A stretch of DNA of 9,129 bases from positions 1-9,129 of the forward strand of contig JASHQF010000055.1 of NCBI GenBank assembly GCA_030037695.1, given 5' to 3'. A program made the position numbers and the translations under genes. Positions 1-6,814 of the stretch are shown in pieces. The stretch comes from Thermoplasmata archaeon. Lineage in GTDB: Archaea > Thermoplasmatota > Thermoplasmata > Lutacidiplasmatales > UBA184. The notes under the pieces are model-generated. The model was not told the origin of the DNA and ran no database searches. It was given only the letters and a program-made list of their open reading frames with translations. How positions within the stretch are numbered: position 1 is the first letter of the stretch; each line of letters opens with the position of its first letter.

Positions 1-2801
1 CCCGACGGGAACCGAGAGACCAGCGTGACGGTCCAGTTCGCTCCGTCGTACAGGTCCCATCGGGCGATCGGGTCCTCCACGAAGTTCACGCTCACGTTCT
101 TCCCGAACCGGACGGTGTACGTGGCGTTCCCGGCGACCTGGAGGGTCGACGGCGTCGGCGAGGAGGGACCCTGGATGCGAACGACCCCGTACCCCACGGG
201 GGGTCGGAGGTCGAGGGCCGTGGGTCCCGCCAGGGCGTTCAGCTGGATCTCCCCGCCGAGCCGGCCGGTCGTGTTCGACTCTAGACTCGCGGGCGAGCCG
301 AGGCCCGCCGACCACGCCGTGCCCTGGGGCAGCCCCTCCTCGCGCAACGTCACGAGGTACGAGGTCGTCGGTATGCCGAGGGCGAGGATCGTGCCGTGGA
401 GCTCGGCGATCGTGAAGCTGGCGCAGCTCCGCAGGCCCCCGACGCTCCCGCCGGACGCGGTCACCCACAACGAACCGGTCCAGTACGTGATCGCGGTCGT
501 CGGGCCGATGCCGGCGGTCGCGACGCACACCTGGGCCGACCCGCTCGCGACGCCCGAGACGTTGACATCGAAGTAGCCGACCGGAGCATGCACGGGGAGG
601 ACCCCGGGGCCCCGCGGCTTCTCGTTGAACTGCTTCGTCGTGACCGTCACGCGCGTGCCGGACGTGGTCGACGGGCTGCTCACGCTCACCGAGACGCCGG
701 TGATCGTCCCGTCGTCGAACGCCGCCCCGCCCGCGAGGATGGTCCCGTTGGAGGCGACGGTCGTGGCGTTCCCTAGCGCCGCCAGCTCGTCCGCGATCGC
801 CGGAGCGACGCTTCCCCCCAGATCCGGCGTGCCAGCAAGGACCTCGGAGGTGTTGCAGCTCGCGAAGGTGGACGCCTCGATCTCGGTGAGGTTGAGGAAC
901 GGCGCGACCCCCACCGCCGACAGCAGCGTGGAGAGATCCGTCGGGATCCCGCTCGTGTTGAGGAGCGAGAGCCCCTGGTCGAACGTGGTCGTGTTCTCGT
1001 CGTTCAGCGTGGGCACGAGGGTGGTCGCGTTCGCGAGCAGGCTGGCGGTGGCGTTGGAGGCGTTCTCGGCGAACGAGTACGCCGCGAGGAACTGGAGCTC
1101 AGCGTAGAGATCGGCGTGCGCCCCGAGCGCCGCCTCCGCCCGCGCGACCGCAAGGTTCGCAGCGTTGAGGTCCTCGACGATCGCGAACTCGTCGGCGAGC
1201 AGCGGCGCGGTCACGTTGGAGAGGCTCGCGAGCACCCCGGGCTCAGGGGCGACCGTTACCGGCGCCGTGAAGTTGAGGTTCGGGGTCGGCAGGGCTCCCT
1301 CCACCACCGAGGCGTCCACGGCCCCTCCGAGCAACCCGAGGGCGAACAGTCCGGCGGCGGGGGCGCACGACCCGAGCGTACCGCAGGCCGGGAGCGCCGA
1401 GATAGCGGCCGCCTCCGCCCCGGTCGCGAGCTCCCCGACCGCGGACGCATTCTCGAGCCATCCGATCGATTCGACGACCGGAAGCGGATCGGCGACGACG
1501 CTGACGTCGACCGGTCCGGCCGGGTAGCTCACCGAGTAGGCGGGATCGGACGGAAGAGTCAGGGCGTAGTTGACCCCGAGCGCGACCGCGCCCGAGGCGG
1601 CCAGCGAGATCAGGCCCCCCACGCCCTCGGAGGCGTTCGCGATCCCCGGTAGCCCCCCCCAACTCCCGTTCCAACCTAGCTCGAAGGCGGCCAGCGGCTC
1701 ACCGGCGAGCACGGTCGCCGCGTAGGGGATCGCCCCGTCGGTGGTGACGTCCTGGGCAACGGTCGCCGCCTCGCCGGCGTACGTCACGAACGCCTGGGCC
1801 AACGAAGTACCGGGCGTAGGGAACGACCAGCTCGCCCGGCACAGGTACGGCACCGAGACCACGGTGGACGGTACAAGGGCAGCGAACTCATCCTGCGACG
1901 AGCAGCTGAGCTGCGCCGACTGGTTGACGAGCGCCGTGGCGGAGGCTACGGTCAGGGTCGCGGGCGGGGTCGCCGGCGCGCTCCCCGTGTCCTCCATCGC
2001 GAGGAACTCGGTGAACGGCTGGCCCAGCAACGGAGTCGTCGTCGAAGAGGAGCTCTCGTTCGCGAACACCTTGAGCGGGACCTGTGAAATGCCCACCAGC
2101 ACCCCCTCGCAGCGCTGCGTGGAGACGTTGAAGCTGTCGAACACGGTGACGCACACCTCGTACTCCCCGGGCGAGGCGTAGGTGTGGTGCGCGGCAAAGA
2201 ACGACTGGCTGGTCGAACCGTCGCCCCAGGACCAGAGGTACCCTCCGGGGTTCGGGTCGGAGACCGGACCGCAGACGTTCACGTTCGCGAGGCCGTTCAC
2301 GGTGATCGCGAGACCGCTGACCGACGCCGCCGCGAGATCCACGGTGCTGTTCGGCTCGGGCCACGGGGTGTCGTTGACCAGGATCGGCTCGGTCACCGAC
2401 TCGGTGGCCCCGACGGAGTCCGTGGCCGTGACGGTAAGGCTGTACGACCCGACCTCCGAGTAGTTGTGGGTCATGGGGAAGTCCCCGTACGTGGTCGCGC
2501 CGTCGCCCCACGCCCACGAAAGGTTCGTGATCTGGTTGCCGTCGGTGTCGGTGACGGCCCCGTTGACGCTGGTGCACGCCTCGTAGTAGAAGGCGGGTAG
2601 GAGAAACATCGAGATCCCCCCCGAGCTCGGGGAGATGCTCCCGGTCGTCATCGCAGCAGCGGAGGTTGCGCTCGGCACGTCGATGGCGGGGGCTCCGGTA
2701 CCCGCGGCAACGTACGCGAAGCTGCCCGCAGGCAGGCACACGACGCTCGCGATCAGGAGCGCCGCGGCAAGCCGGGTCCCCGGACCCCGGTGGGACATCA
2801 T
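1..2801 (-). CDS. Large secreted PKD-domain surface protein (3' end beyond window)
   Basis: The reading frame is open from 2801 to the left edge (933 codons), so the C-terminus is missing. The start is a tandem ATG-ATG (2801 and 2798). A signal peptide follows: basic 'SHRGPGTR', then a hydrophobic stretch to about residue 30. Two PKD domains come next, at about 72-142 ('WAWGDG', 'HNYSEVGSYSLTVTATD') and 172-238 ('WSWGDG', 'HHTYASPGEYEVCVTV'). The middle (240-690) is Ala/Val/Ser-rich, with a helical stretch at about 532-595. Residues 695-810 resemble a beta-sandwich module of archaeal surface proteins ('TYWTGSLWV'). Residues 814-900 carry the Thermoplasmata-type extracellular domain 'VTLREEGLPQGTAWS', and a divergent second copy may start near 900 ('NWTVTL'). 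I count 26 N-X-S/T sequons, consistent with an N-glycosylated envelope protein. PKD domains usually mediate protein or glycan contacts; no catalytic motif is visible here. The gene lies 136 bp downstream of the cyclase gene on the same strand. Exported PKD protein is firm; its exact role is unknown. Confidence 0.93.
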   Translation of the reverse strand, partial: MMSHRGPGTRLAAALLIASVVCLPAGSFAYVAAGTGAPAIDVPSATSAAAMTTGSISPSSGGISMFLLPAFYYEACTSVNGAVTDTDGNQITNLSWAWGDGATTYGDFPMTHNYSEVGSYSLTVTATDSVGATESVTEPILVNDTPWPEPNSTVDLAAASVSGLAITVNGLANVNVCGPVSDPNPGGYLWSWGDGSTSQSFFAAHHTYASPGEYEVCVTVFDSFNVSTQRCEGVLVGISQVPLKVFANESSSSTTTPLLGQPFTEFLAMEDTGSAPATPPATLTVASATALVNQSAQLSCSSQDEFAALVPSTVVSVPYLCRASWSFPTPGTSLAQAFVTYAGEAATVAQDVTTDGAIPYAATVLAGEPLAAFELGWNGSWGGLPGIANASEGVGGLISLAASGAVALGVNYALTLPSDPAYSVSYPAGPVDVSVVADPLPVVESIGWLENASAVGELATGAEAAAISALPACGTLGSCAPAAGLFALGLLGGAVDASVVEGALPTPNLNFTAPVTVAPEPGVLASLSNVTAPLLADEFAIVEDLNAANLAVARAEAALGAHADLYAELQFLAAYSFAENASNATASLLANATTLVPTLNDENTTTFDQGLSLLNTSGIPTDLSTLLSAVGVAPFLNLTEIEASTFASCNTSEVLAGTPDLGGSVAPAIADELAALGNATTVASNGTILAGGAAFDDGTITGVSVSVSSPSTTSGTRVTVTTKQFNEKPRGPGVLPVHAPVGYFDVNVSGVASGSAQVCVATAGIGPTTAITYWTGSLWVTASGGSVGGLRSCASFTIAELHGTILALGIPTTSYLVTLREEGLPQGTAWSAGLGSPASLESNTTGRLGGEIQLNALAGPTALDLRPPVGYGVVRIQGPSSPTPSTLQVAGNATYTVRFGKNVSVNFVEDPIARWDLYDGANWTVTLVSRFPS

Positions 2802-2937
2802 TGACGTCCTCGTGAAGCGCGGGGTGCACCGCGTTGCGAGGGATGAACCTTCCGGTAGGCGGCGGTCCCGTCGCAAGGGGGTACTGCCAGGGGACGCCCC
2901 GCCCCTCGCCGGTCCTACCCGGTTCGTTCCCGGCCCC
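2802..2937 (-). other. Intergenic gap between cyclase and PKD genes
   Basis: This 136-bp GC-rich spacer shows no AT-rich TATA-like element on the minus strand, so the PKD gene may be transcribed from the cyclase promoter. Two small inverted repeats are visible. One is at 2818-2833 (CGCGG / CCGCG around GGTGCA), 17-32 nt upstream of the second ATG of the PKD gene. The other is at 2889-2906 (AGGGG / CCCCT). Neither is followed by a T-tract. No small ORF here looks real. Confidence 0.4.
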
Positions 2938-4857
2938 TCACTCGAGGTTCATGCCCCGCAACAGGGTCGCGAACCTCGGGTCCCTTCGAACCGTCTCGTA
3001 CCACGGATCGAGTCGCCAGACGCGGATCTCGAGGGCGTGTCGGCGAAGACCCTTCTCGAGCCATCGGAAGCAGGCATCGAGGTCGCCGATCTCGGCGTAG
3101 ACCGCGGCGATCTTGTCCTCCCGGAACGGGATCCGGGCGGATCCCGCCTCGAACCTGCGGAGCAGGTCGCGCGCCCGCGACCGGTCTCCGGTCCACGCGG
3201 AGTACGACGCGTAATCGGCCAGAAGCGAGGGGTCGTCCGGGTCGAGCTTGCGCAGGAGGCTGAGCTCCGCCCGGGCCGCGCGACGGTCCGAGCGCGCAAA
3301 GGCGAGCATCGCCCGGTTCGCATGGAGCGTCGTGCCGGCCGCGTCGACCTTGGCCAGCCGATCGAGCCGGACCTCCGCCTCGTCGTGGCGCTCGAGCCAC
3401 GTGAGCAGCTGGATCTCCGCCGAGAGGATGACCGGCGAAAGGGGGTCGGCTTCCTCAGCGAGGCTCAGCTCGCGCATCCCCTCCTCCGCCTTCGCCCGGT
3501 CCTGGAGCAGGATCGCGTACCAGTGGTGGGCCGTGGCGTACCCCGGATTCAGGGCCAGCGCCCGTCGGAACTCCTCCTCAGCGCGGACGTAGGAGTACTC
3601 CCGGAGCAGGATGTTAGCGAACGACGTGTGGGGCTCGGCGAGCTCGGGAGCGAGTTCCACGGCCCGCGCCGCGAAGGCGTGGCTCTCGGTGAATCGCGGG
3701 GGAGCGTGCGAATAGAGGCCTTTCAACAGCGTCACGTCGGCGAGCCCCGCGTAGGCCGCGGCGTTCCGATCGTCCAAGTGCACCGCGAGCTCGAACTCGC
3801 GACGCGCGGCCGCGAGGGCCGACGACGACCGCTCGTGGAGTCGGGTCCGGCCCCGGAGGTAGGCGAGGTACGACTCGGGGTTCACGGCCGTCCGGACGGG
3901 GAGGGGGCCGTCTCCGCCTTCCCGGACGGTCACGCGGAGGGCGCCCGCGACCTCGCGCGCGATCTCGCTCTGCAGCGCGAAGACGTCGGTCAGCTCGCGG
4001 TCGAACGCGGCGGTCCACACCGCCTCCTGCGATACGACGTCGACGAGCTGCGCCGTGATGCGGAGGCGGCCGCCGACCTTGCGGACGCTCCCCTCGAGGA
4101 CGGATCCGACGGCGAGCTCGCTCCCGATCTGCGGGATCGGCTTCTGCGCGAGCTTGTACGGCAGGACCGACGTACGGGCGATCACGCGGAGCGGAGGGAC
4201 CCGGGAAAGGACGCTGATCAGCTCCTCCGTCAGCCCGTCCGCGATGTAGTCGTCGGCGGGATCCGGGCTGATGTTGCGGAACGGCAGGACGGCCACGCGG
4301 TGCCGGGGTCGTTCCTCGGGCGCGCCGGCGGTCCGCTCCCACGGGAGGACGACCCGGTAGACGTCCACCGCGAACCGAACGTGCTTCAGCTGCCGGGGTG
4401 GCAGCTTCTCGAGGCGGAGGGGGATCTTGTTGCGGACCTGATCGAACACCTGCTCGGAGAGGCAGATGCCCCCCGGTTCGGCGAGCGGAGCGATACGGGA
4501 GGCGACGTTCACCGCGTCGCCCAGGATGTCCGTACCCTGGCCGACGACATCGCCGAGATGGATCCCGATGCGCACCGCGATCGGGTGGGGGCCCGGGGCT
4601 CGGAGCCCCTCCTCGCGCAGCTTCTTCTGGACGGCGGTGGCGCATTCGACCGCGTCCAGGGCGCTCCCGAACTCGACCAGGAACGCGTCCCCGATCGTCT
4701 TGACCTCGCGCCCCCGGTGCTTGCGGAACATCGACCGCAGCACGCGGTTGTGGCGCTCCAGCATCCGGAGCGCGCCCCGCTCGTCCGCCTGCGCCGAGGC
4801 CGTGAATCCGGCGAGGTCCGTGAACATCAGCGCCGCGAGCCGGCGCGTGGCGGGCAT
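2938..4857 (-). CDS. Class III adenylate cyclase-like protein with TolB-like and TPR domains
   Basis: Complete 639-residue soluble protein with no signal peptide or membrane segment. Residues 5-175 form a class III nucleotide cyclase domain. Both metal-binding aspartates are present (D14 in 'MFTDLAGFT', D57 in 'VKTIGDAF'). The purine-selecting pair is K53 and D110 ('TDILGDAVN'), the combination typical of adenylate rather than guanylate cyclases. The transition-state Asn and Arg are N117 and R121 ('NVASRI'). Residues 186-310 match the TolB-like domain that often follows such cyclases ('VAVLPFRNISPDPADDYIADGLTEEL', given here only as VAVLPF...DGLTEEL; then 'GSVLEGSVRKVGGRLRI'). Residues 325-600 are TPR-like helical repeats ('AEEEFRRALALNPGYATAHHWY', core ALALNPGYA). 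Expected reaction: ATP to cAMP plus pyrophosphate, in the cytosol, with the C-terminal part sensing or binding a partner. The ATG at 4857 begins directly at the conserved cyclase N-terminus, and an AT-rich box lies 26-27 nt upstream. The PKD gene follows on the same strand. Confidence 0.95.
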   Translation of the reverse strand: MPATRRLAALMFTDLAGFTASAQADERGALRMLERHNRVLRSMFRKHRGREVKTIGDAFLVEFGSALDAVECATAVQKKLREEGLRAPGPHPIAVRIGIHLGDVVGQGTDILGDAVNVASRIAPLAEPGGICLSEQVFDQVRNKIPLRLEKLPPRQLKHVRFAVDVYRVVLPWERTAGAPEERPRHRVAVLPFRNISPDPADDYIADGLTEELISVLSRVPPLRVIARTSVLPYKLAQKPIPQIGSELAVGSVLEGSVRKVGGRLRITAQLVDVVSQEAVWTAAFDRELTDVFALQSEIAREVAGALRVTVREGGDGPLPVRTAVNPESYLAYLRGRTRLHERSSSALAAARREFELAVHLDDRNAAAYAGLADVTLLKGLYSHAPPRFTESHAFAARAVELAPELAEPHTSFANILLREYSYVRAEEEFRRALALNPGYATAHHWYAILLQDRAKAEEGMRELSLAEEADPLSPVILSAEIQLLTWLERHDEAEVRLDRLAKVDAAGTTLHANRAMLAFARSDRRAARAELSLLRKLDPDDPSLLADYASYSAWTGDRSRARDLLRRFEAGSARIPFREDKIAAVYAEIGDLDACFRWLEKGLRRHALEIRVWRLDPWYETVRRDPRFATLLRGMNLE

Positions 4858-4879
4858 ATTCCGGACGGGGCCTTCCGGC

Positions 4880-4887
4880 TAGATTAG
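4880..4887 (-). promoter_or_regulatory. Possible TATA-like box for the cyclase gene
   Basis: The minus strand reads CGACTAATCTAG here, an AT-rich patch in very GC-rich surroundings. Its centre is about 26.5 nt upstream of the ATG at 4857, the distance expected if transcription starts at the ATG (leaderless mRNA). It is a weak match to the archaeal TATA consensus. A similar patch stands at the same distance before the GrpB gene. Confidence 0.35.
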
Positions 4888-4899
4888 TCGTCCCCTGTG

Positions 4900-4928
4900 G
4901 GGGAGGGAGTCCGGGCCCCTCCCTCCTC
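4900..4928. repeat. Inverted repeat / GC-rich hairpin
   Basis: GGGGAGGGAG (4900-4909) pairs with CTCCCTCCTC (4919-4928) over 10 bp with one G-T wobble, leaving a 9-nt loop (TCCGGGCCC). It lies 43-71 nt upstream of the cyclase ATG and upstream of its putative TATA-like patch. There is no T-tract after it, so it does not look like an intrinsic terminator of bacterial type. It could be an upstream regulatory site or only a GC-rich coincidence. Confidence 0.4.
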
Positions 4929-5216
4929 GCCGCGGATACGGGGCAGCGCTACGATCGGCCGACGAGAGTTTGGGAAGCCCCTACGGCGCCGAACGCCCGG
5001 GCGCAGCTGCACCGGACCGCGCGGCCCGCGCCGAGCGGAGCCGATCCCAAAGCCCGAAGGACGCGAGCAGCAACCCGGCCGGTGCGACGACCGATTCCAA
5101 ACCATGCGGCGTATTCTTGCGGAACCCTCCGAGGGCTCGACCTGGCGAAGGCTCACGTGGCTGGGCTTCCACCAAGAGAGGCAATAATTGAGACAGGGCT
5201 CCCGGCGTTCGCTCAT

Positions 5217-5279
5217 GGGGTCGTGAACCCCGCGACCTCGGACCCCAGCTGATCCACGGCTGGCGTCGGCCCGTCCGAG
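5217..5279. repeat. Two tandem hairpins, possible structured RNA
   Basis: The first hairpin is GGGGT (5217-5221) with ACCCC (5227-5231) around a 5-nt loop. The second is a two-part stem. The outer 7 bp are CTCGGAC (5237-5243) with GTCCGAG (5273-5279). The inner 5 bp are CCAGC (5245-5249) with GCTGG (5259-5263), enclosing a 9-nt loop. The pairs are exact. The element lies 3' of the YbjQ gene and outside any credible ORF. On the plus strand an AT-rich patch at 5182-5189 sits about 30 nt before it. It might be a small RNA, or a terminator/processing structure for the YbjQ transcript; no known RNA family is recognised. Confidence 0.4.
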
Positions 5280-5326
5280 CGTGACCGCTAGCGTTCGCCT
5301 GCCGGGCGTGGACGAGCCCCACACGT

Positions 5327-5734
5327 TCAACGCAGCGACACGGGCTGAGACGCTGCAGGGTCAGGCTCGGCAACCACGGCGGTCCCGTAGGCAAGGACCT
5401 CGGTCATTGCCGCCCCCATTTCGGAGGTGTCGAAGCCGACCGAGATCACCGCGTTGGCGCCCAGGCTCTTCGCATGGTCGGCGAGCCGCTGCATCGCTTG
5501 GTGCCGCACTTGCTCGAGGAGCTGCGTATACACCTTGATCTCGCCCCCGCCCCAGGCCCGGAAGAATGCCCAAATATTCTGTCCGAGGCCACGAGATCGA
5601 ACGATCAGTCCGAACGTCGCACCCACCACCCGCGTGATACGATAGCCGGGGATGAACGGGGAGGTGACGACGATCATCTCCGACGGGGGCGCGAAGAAGT
5701 TGGCGTCGGGACCTGTGGCACCGGCCGGAGTCAT
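5327..5734 (-). CDS. YbjQ/UPF0145 family protein
   Basis: 135 residues from the ATG at 5734. The region from 'MIVVTSPFIPGYRI' to the C-terminus matches the YbjQ family (about 105-110 residues, annotated as a putative heavy-metal-binding domain that forms ring-like oligomers). Family marks seen: an opening beta-strand with 'GYRITRVVG', the 'GLGQNIWAFFRAWGGGEIKVY' segment (core WGGGEIK), the helix 'QRLADHAKSLGANAVISVGFD', and the closing 'VLAYGTAVV'. Here the core is preceded by a short unique leader. Three starts are possible: GTG at 5773 (148 aa), ATG at 5734 (135 aa) and ATG at 5677 (116 aa, the closest to family length). None has a well-spaced ribosome site. The gene follows GrpB on the same strand after 72 bp without an AT-rich promoter, so co-transcription is likely. 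Its cellular role is not established. Confidence 0.86.
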   Translation of the reverse strand: MTPAGATGPDANFFAPPSEMIVVTSPFIPGYRITRVVGATFGLIVRSRGLGQNIWAFFRAWGGGEIKVYTQLLEQVRHQAMQRLADHAKSLGANAVISVGFDTSEMGAAMTEVLAYGTAVVAEPDPAASQPVSLR

Positions 5735-5806
5735 GTCGAGAAGAGGAGGTTGGAACAGATGAGCCTGTGGCACAACGACGGTAGGACCGCAACCCCGCGG
5801 GGCCGG

Positions 5807-6391
5807 TCAGGCATCGCTGGGGCCCGGCGACCACCCTACGGCTTCCATCCAGTCATGGGCTCTCCTCAGCAGCGACCATACCACCGGCTCCTTAGCCCGC
5901 ACATACGCCTCCCTATCGGCTCGAAACCTCTCGGCGAGCGCGCGCTTGGCATCGGCGTACTCGAGACGGGCGCTCTCGTGCGCGCGAAGGAAGTCGCGGA
6001 ACAGCAAGTTCAGTTGCTCGTCGAAGCTACCGACACGGCGTACATGTACGTGGATCCGCCGGGATCCGAGAGGCGCTCGGAAGAACCGCTTCGACCGGTC
6101 GGGGTTGGCCGGATCGAACTCGAACCCGAGTTGTTCGAGCGGTGCGCGGTACGGGCCCTCGGGCTCGAGGTCCGCGACCGAGATCTGGAGGTCGATCACC
6201 GGTTTGGCGTCCAGGCCCGGGACCGCCGTGGAGCCGACATGGTCGATCCGAAGCGCGGTCGGCCCCAACGCCTCGCGCAAACGTCGACCGATCGTCCGGA
6301 ACTCATTCGACCAACCGGGATCGGGGTCCACGATAACAATCGGCTCGTCGTGCGGCACCCGGGAGTCGAGCCTCGCGTCAACCCAAGGCAT
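5807..6391 (-). CDS. GrpB family protein (UPF0157, nucleotidyltransferase fold)
   Basis: 194 residues, close to the usual family length of about 170-190, with a roughly 15-residue N-terminal lead before 'VIVDPDPGW'. Family motifs are complete: 'IDHVGSTAVPGLDAKPVIDLQI' (HVGST at 51-55, KPVID at 63-67), the 'RIHVHV' strand (112-117), and the C-terminal helical run with 'LLFRDFLRAH' and 'DREAYVRAKEP'. GrpB proteins share the nucleotidyltransferase fold; in some genomes the domain is fused to dephospho-CoA kinase, but a reaction is not established for stand-alone forms. It is cytosolic, with no signal peptide. The ATG at 6391 has GGAG three bases upstream (6395-6398) and an AT-rich patch 26-27 nt upstream. 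It is transcribed away from the small plus-strand gene at 6459 and is followed by YbjQ. Confidence 0.93.
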   Translation of the reverse strand: MPWVDARLDSRVPHDEPIVIVDPDPGWSNEFRTIGRRLREALGPTALRIDHVGSTAVPGLDAKPVIDLQISVADLEPEGPYRAPLEQLGFEFDPANPDRSKRFFRAPLGSRRIHVHVRRVGSFDEQLNLLFRDFLRAHESARLEYADAKRALAERFRADREAYVRAKEPVVWSLLRRAHDWMEAVGWSPGPSDA

Positions 6392-6414
6392 TTGCTCCGG
6401 GCCCTTCCGTGAGG

Positions 6415-6420
6415 ATTTAG
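6415..6420 (-). promoter_or_regulatory. Possible TATA-like box for the GrpB gene
   Basis: The minus strand reads CGACCTAAATCCTC, the only AT-rich patch in the 67-bp divergent gap. Its centre is about 26.5 nt before the GrpB ATG at 6391, the same position as the patch before the cyclase gene. It is a weak consensus match. Read on the plus strand (GGATTTAGG), it is about 41 nt before the TTG at 6459, so it could serve both directions. Confidence 0.38.
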
Positions 6421-6458
6421 GTCGAGCAAGGCCTTGGAATCACGCAGGCAGGTTCTCC

Positions 6459-6776
6459 TTGACGCTCGCAGAAACCCTGATCGAGGTCTGGAGGGAGGTG
6501 CTCGACGAGGGCCGCCCCGTCGTCGAAGTAGAGGGTGAGCGTTGCCCTGTGGGTCGCACCCGGGCTCAACGGCTACGGACCGTTACGTTTCACTTCCAGG
6601 GCCAGCTCATCGACGGGATCGAGCAGAACCCGCAGAAGGACTCCCGGTGGGCAAAACTTGCCCAGGAGGGCAAGCGGATCGTCCAGTACAAGTGCCGAGG
6701 GCGGTTCTTCGCGAACGTGTGCGAGGGCGCGCTGATGCGCTACCCGGCGTGGACCGCTCTGCGGTTGCCGGACTAG
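6459..6776 (+). CDS. Unrecognised 105-residue protein
   Basis: I do not recognise this family. The frame is open far upstream, but the real-looking part begins at the TTG at 6459. Before it the translation is Arg/Ser-rich and antisense to GrpB; after it the composition becomes that of a normal globular protein with G/C-ending codons. The product starts with an amphipathic helix ('LAETLIEVWREVLDEG'), followed by alternating strands ('PVVEVEGERC', 'RTVTFHFQGQLIDGI'), a helix ('DSRWAKLAQEGKRIV') and a C-terminal 'NVCEGALMRYPAWTALRLPD' segment (core RYPAW). It has three cysteines (29, 79, 88), no signal peptide and no membrane segment, so it is probably cytosolic and basic. No good ribosome site precedes the TTG; GTG codons further in are alternatives. 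It diverges from GrpB and ends 38 bp from the convergent membrane-protein gene. The mix of secondary structure might suit nucleic-acid or protein binding, but that is a guess. Confidence 0.65.
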   Translation: MTLAETLIEVWREVLDEGRPVVEVEGERCPVGRTRAQRLRTVTFHFQGQLIDGIEQNPQKDSRWAKLAQEGKRIVQYKCRGRFFANVCEGALMRYPAWTALRLPD

Positions 6777-6814
6777 GGAGTGACAGAGCCCCCGGCGGGG
6801 GGGGTACGCGGTTC

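Larger units (their letters stand above)
4858..5326. other. 469-bp intergenic region without a convincing gene
   Basis: Both strands hold ORFs, but their products are Arg/Pro/Gly-rich with no recognisable family or sensible hydrophobic pattern, so I treat them as chance ORFs of GC-rich DNA. What the region does hold: a TATA-like patch at 4880-4887, a GC-rich hairpin at 4900-4928, an AT-rich patch at 5182-5189 (AATAATTG within GGCAATAATTGAG), and two adjacent hairpins at 5217-5279. No tRNA or rRNA signature was found. The region could contain the cyclase promoter and a small structured RNA. Confidence 0.5.

Noticed and set aside
1888..2829. 313-codon minus-strand ORF in another frame of the PKD gene
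   Set aside because: Arg/His-rich shadow; the neighbouring frame encodes a signal peptide and PKD domains and stays open to the window edge.
2635..4887. 750-codon plus-strand ORF antisense to the cyclase
   Set aside because: Arg/Gly/Pro/Glu-rich with no family features; it mirrors the minus-strand cyclase, whose motifs are complete.
5098..5173. tRNA-like 3' end (GGCTTCCACCA)
   Set aside because: No matching acceptor 5' strand, no T-arm or D-arm at the expected distances on either strand.
5104..5187. Small plus-strand ORF starting at ATG 5104 (27 codons)
   Set aside because: Contents look semi-plausible, but there is no ribosome site or promoter at the right distance, and the frame continues upstream as junk.
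4884..5394. Minus-strand ORFs of 137-148 codons in the gap before the cyclase gene
   Set aside because: Arg/Ser/Gly/Pro-rich, no motif, no ribosome site, and they overlap each other and the hairpins.
6791..6805. C5/G8 run between the convergent genes as an intrinsic terminator
   Set aside because: The stem would be very short and there is no T-tract on either strand; it is more likely a low-complexity GC run.
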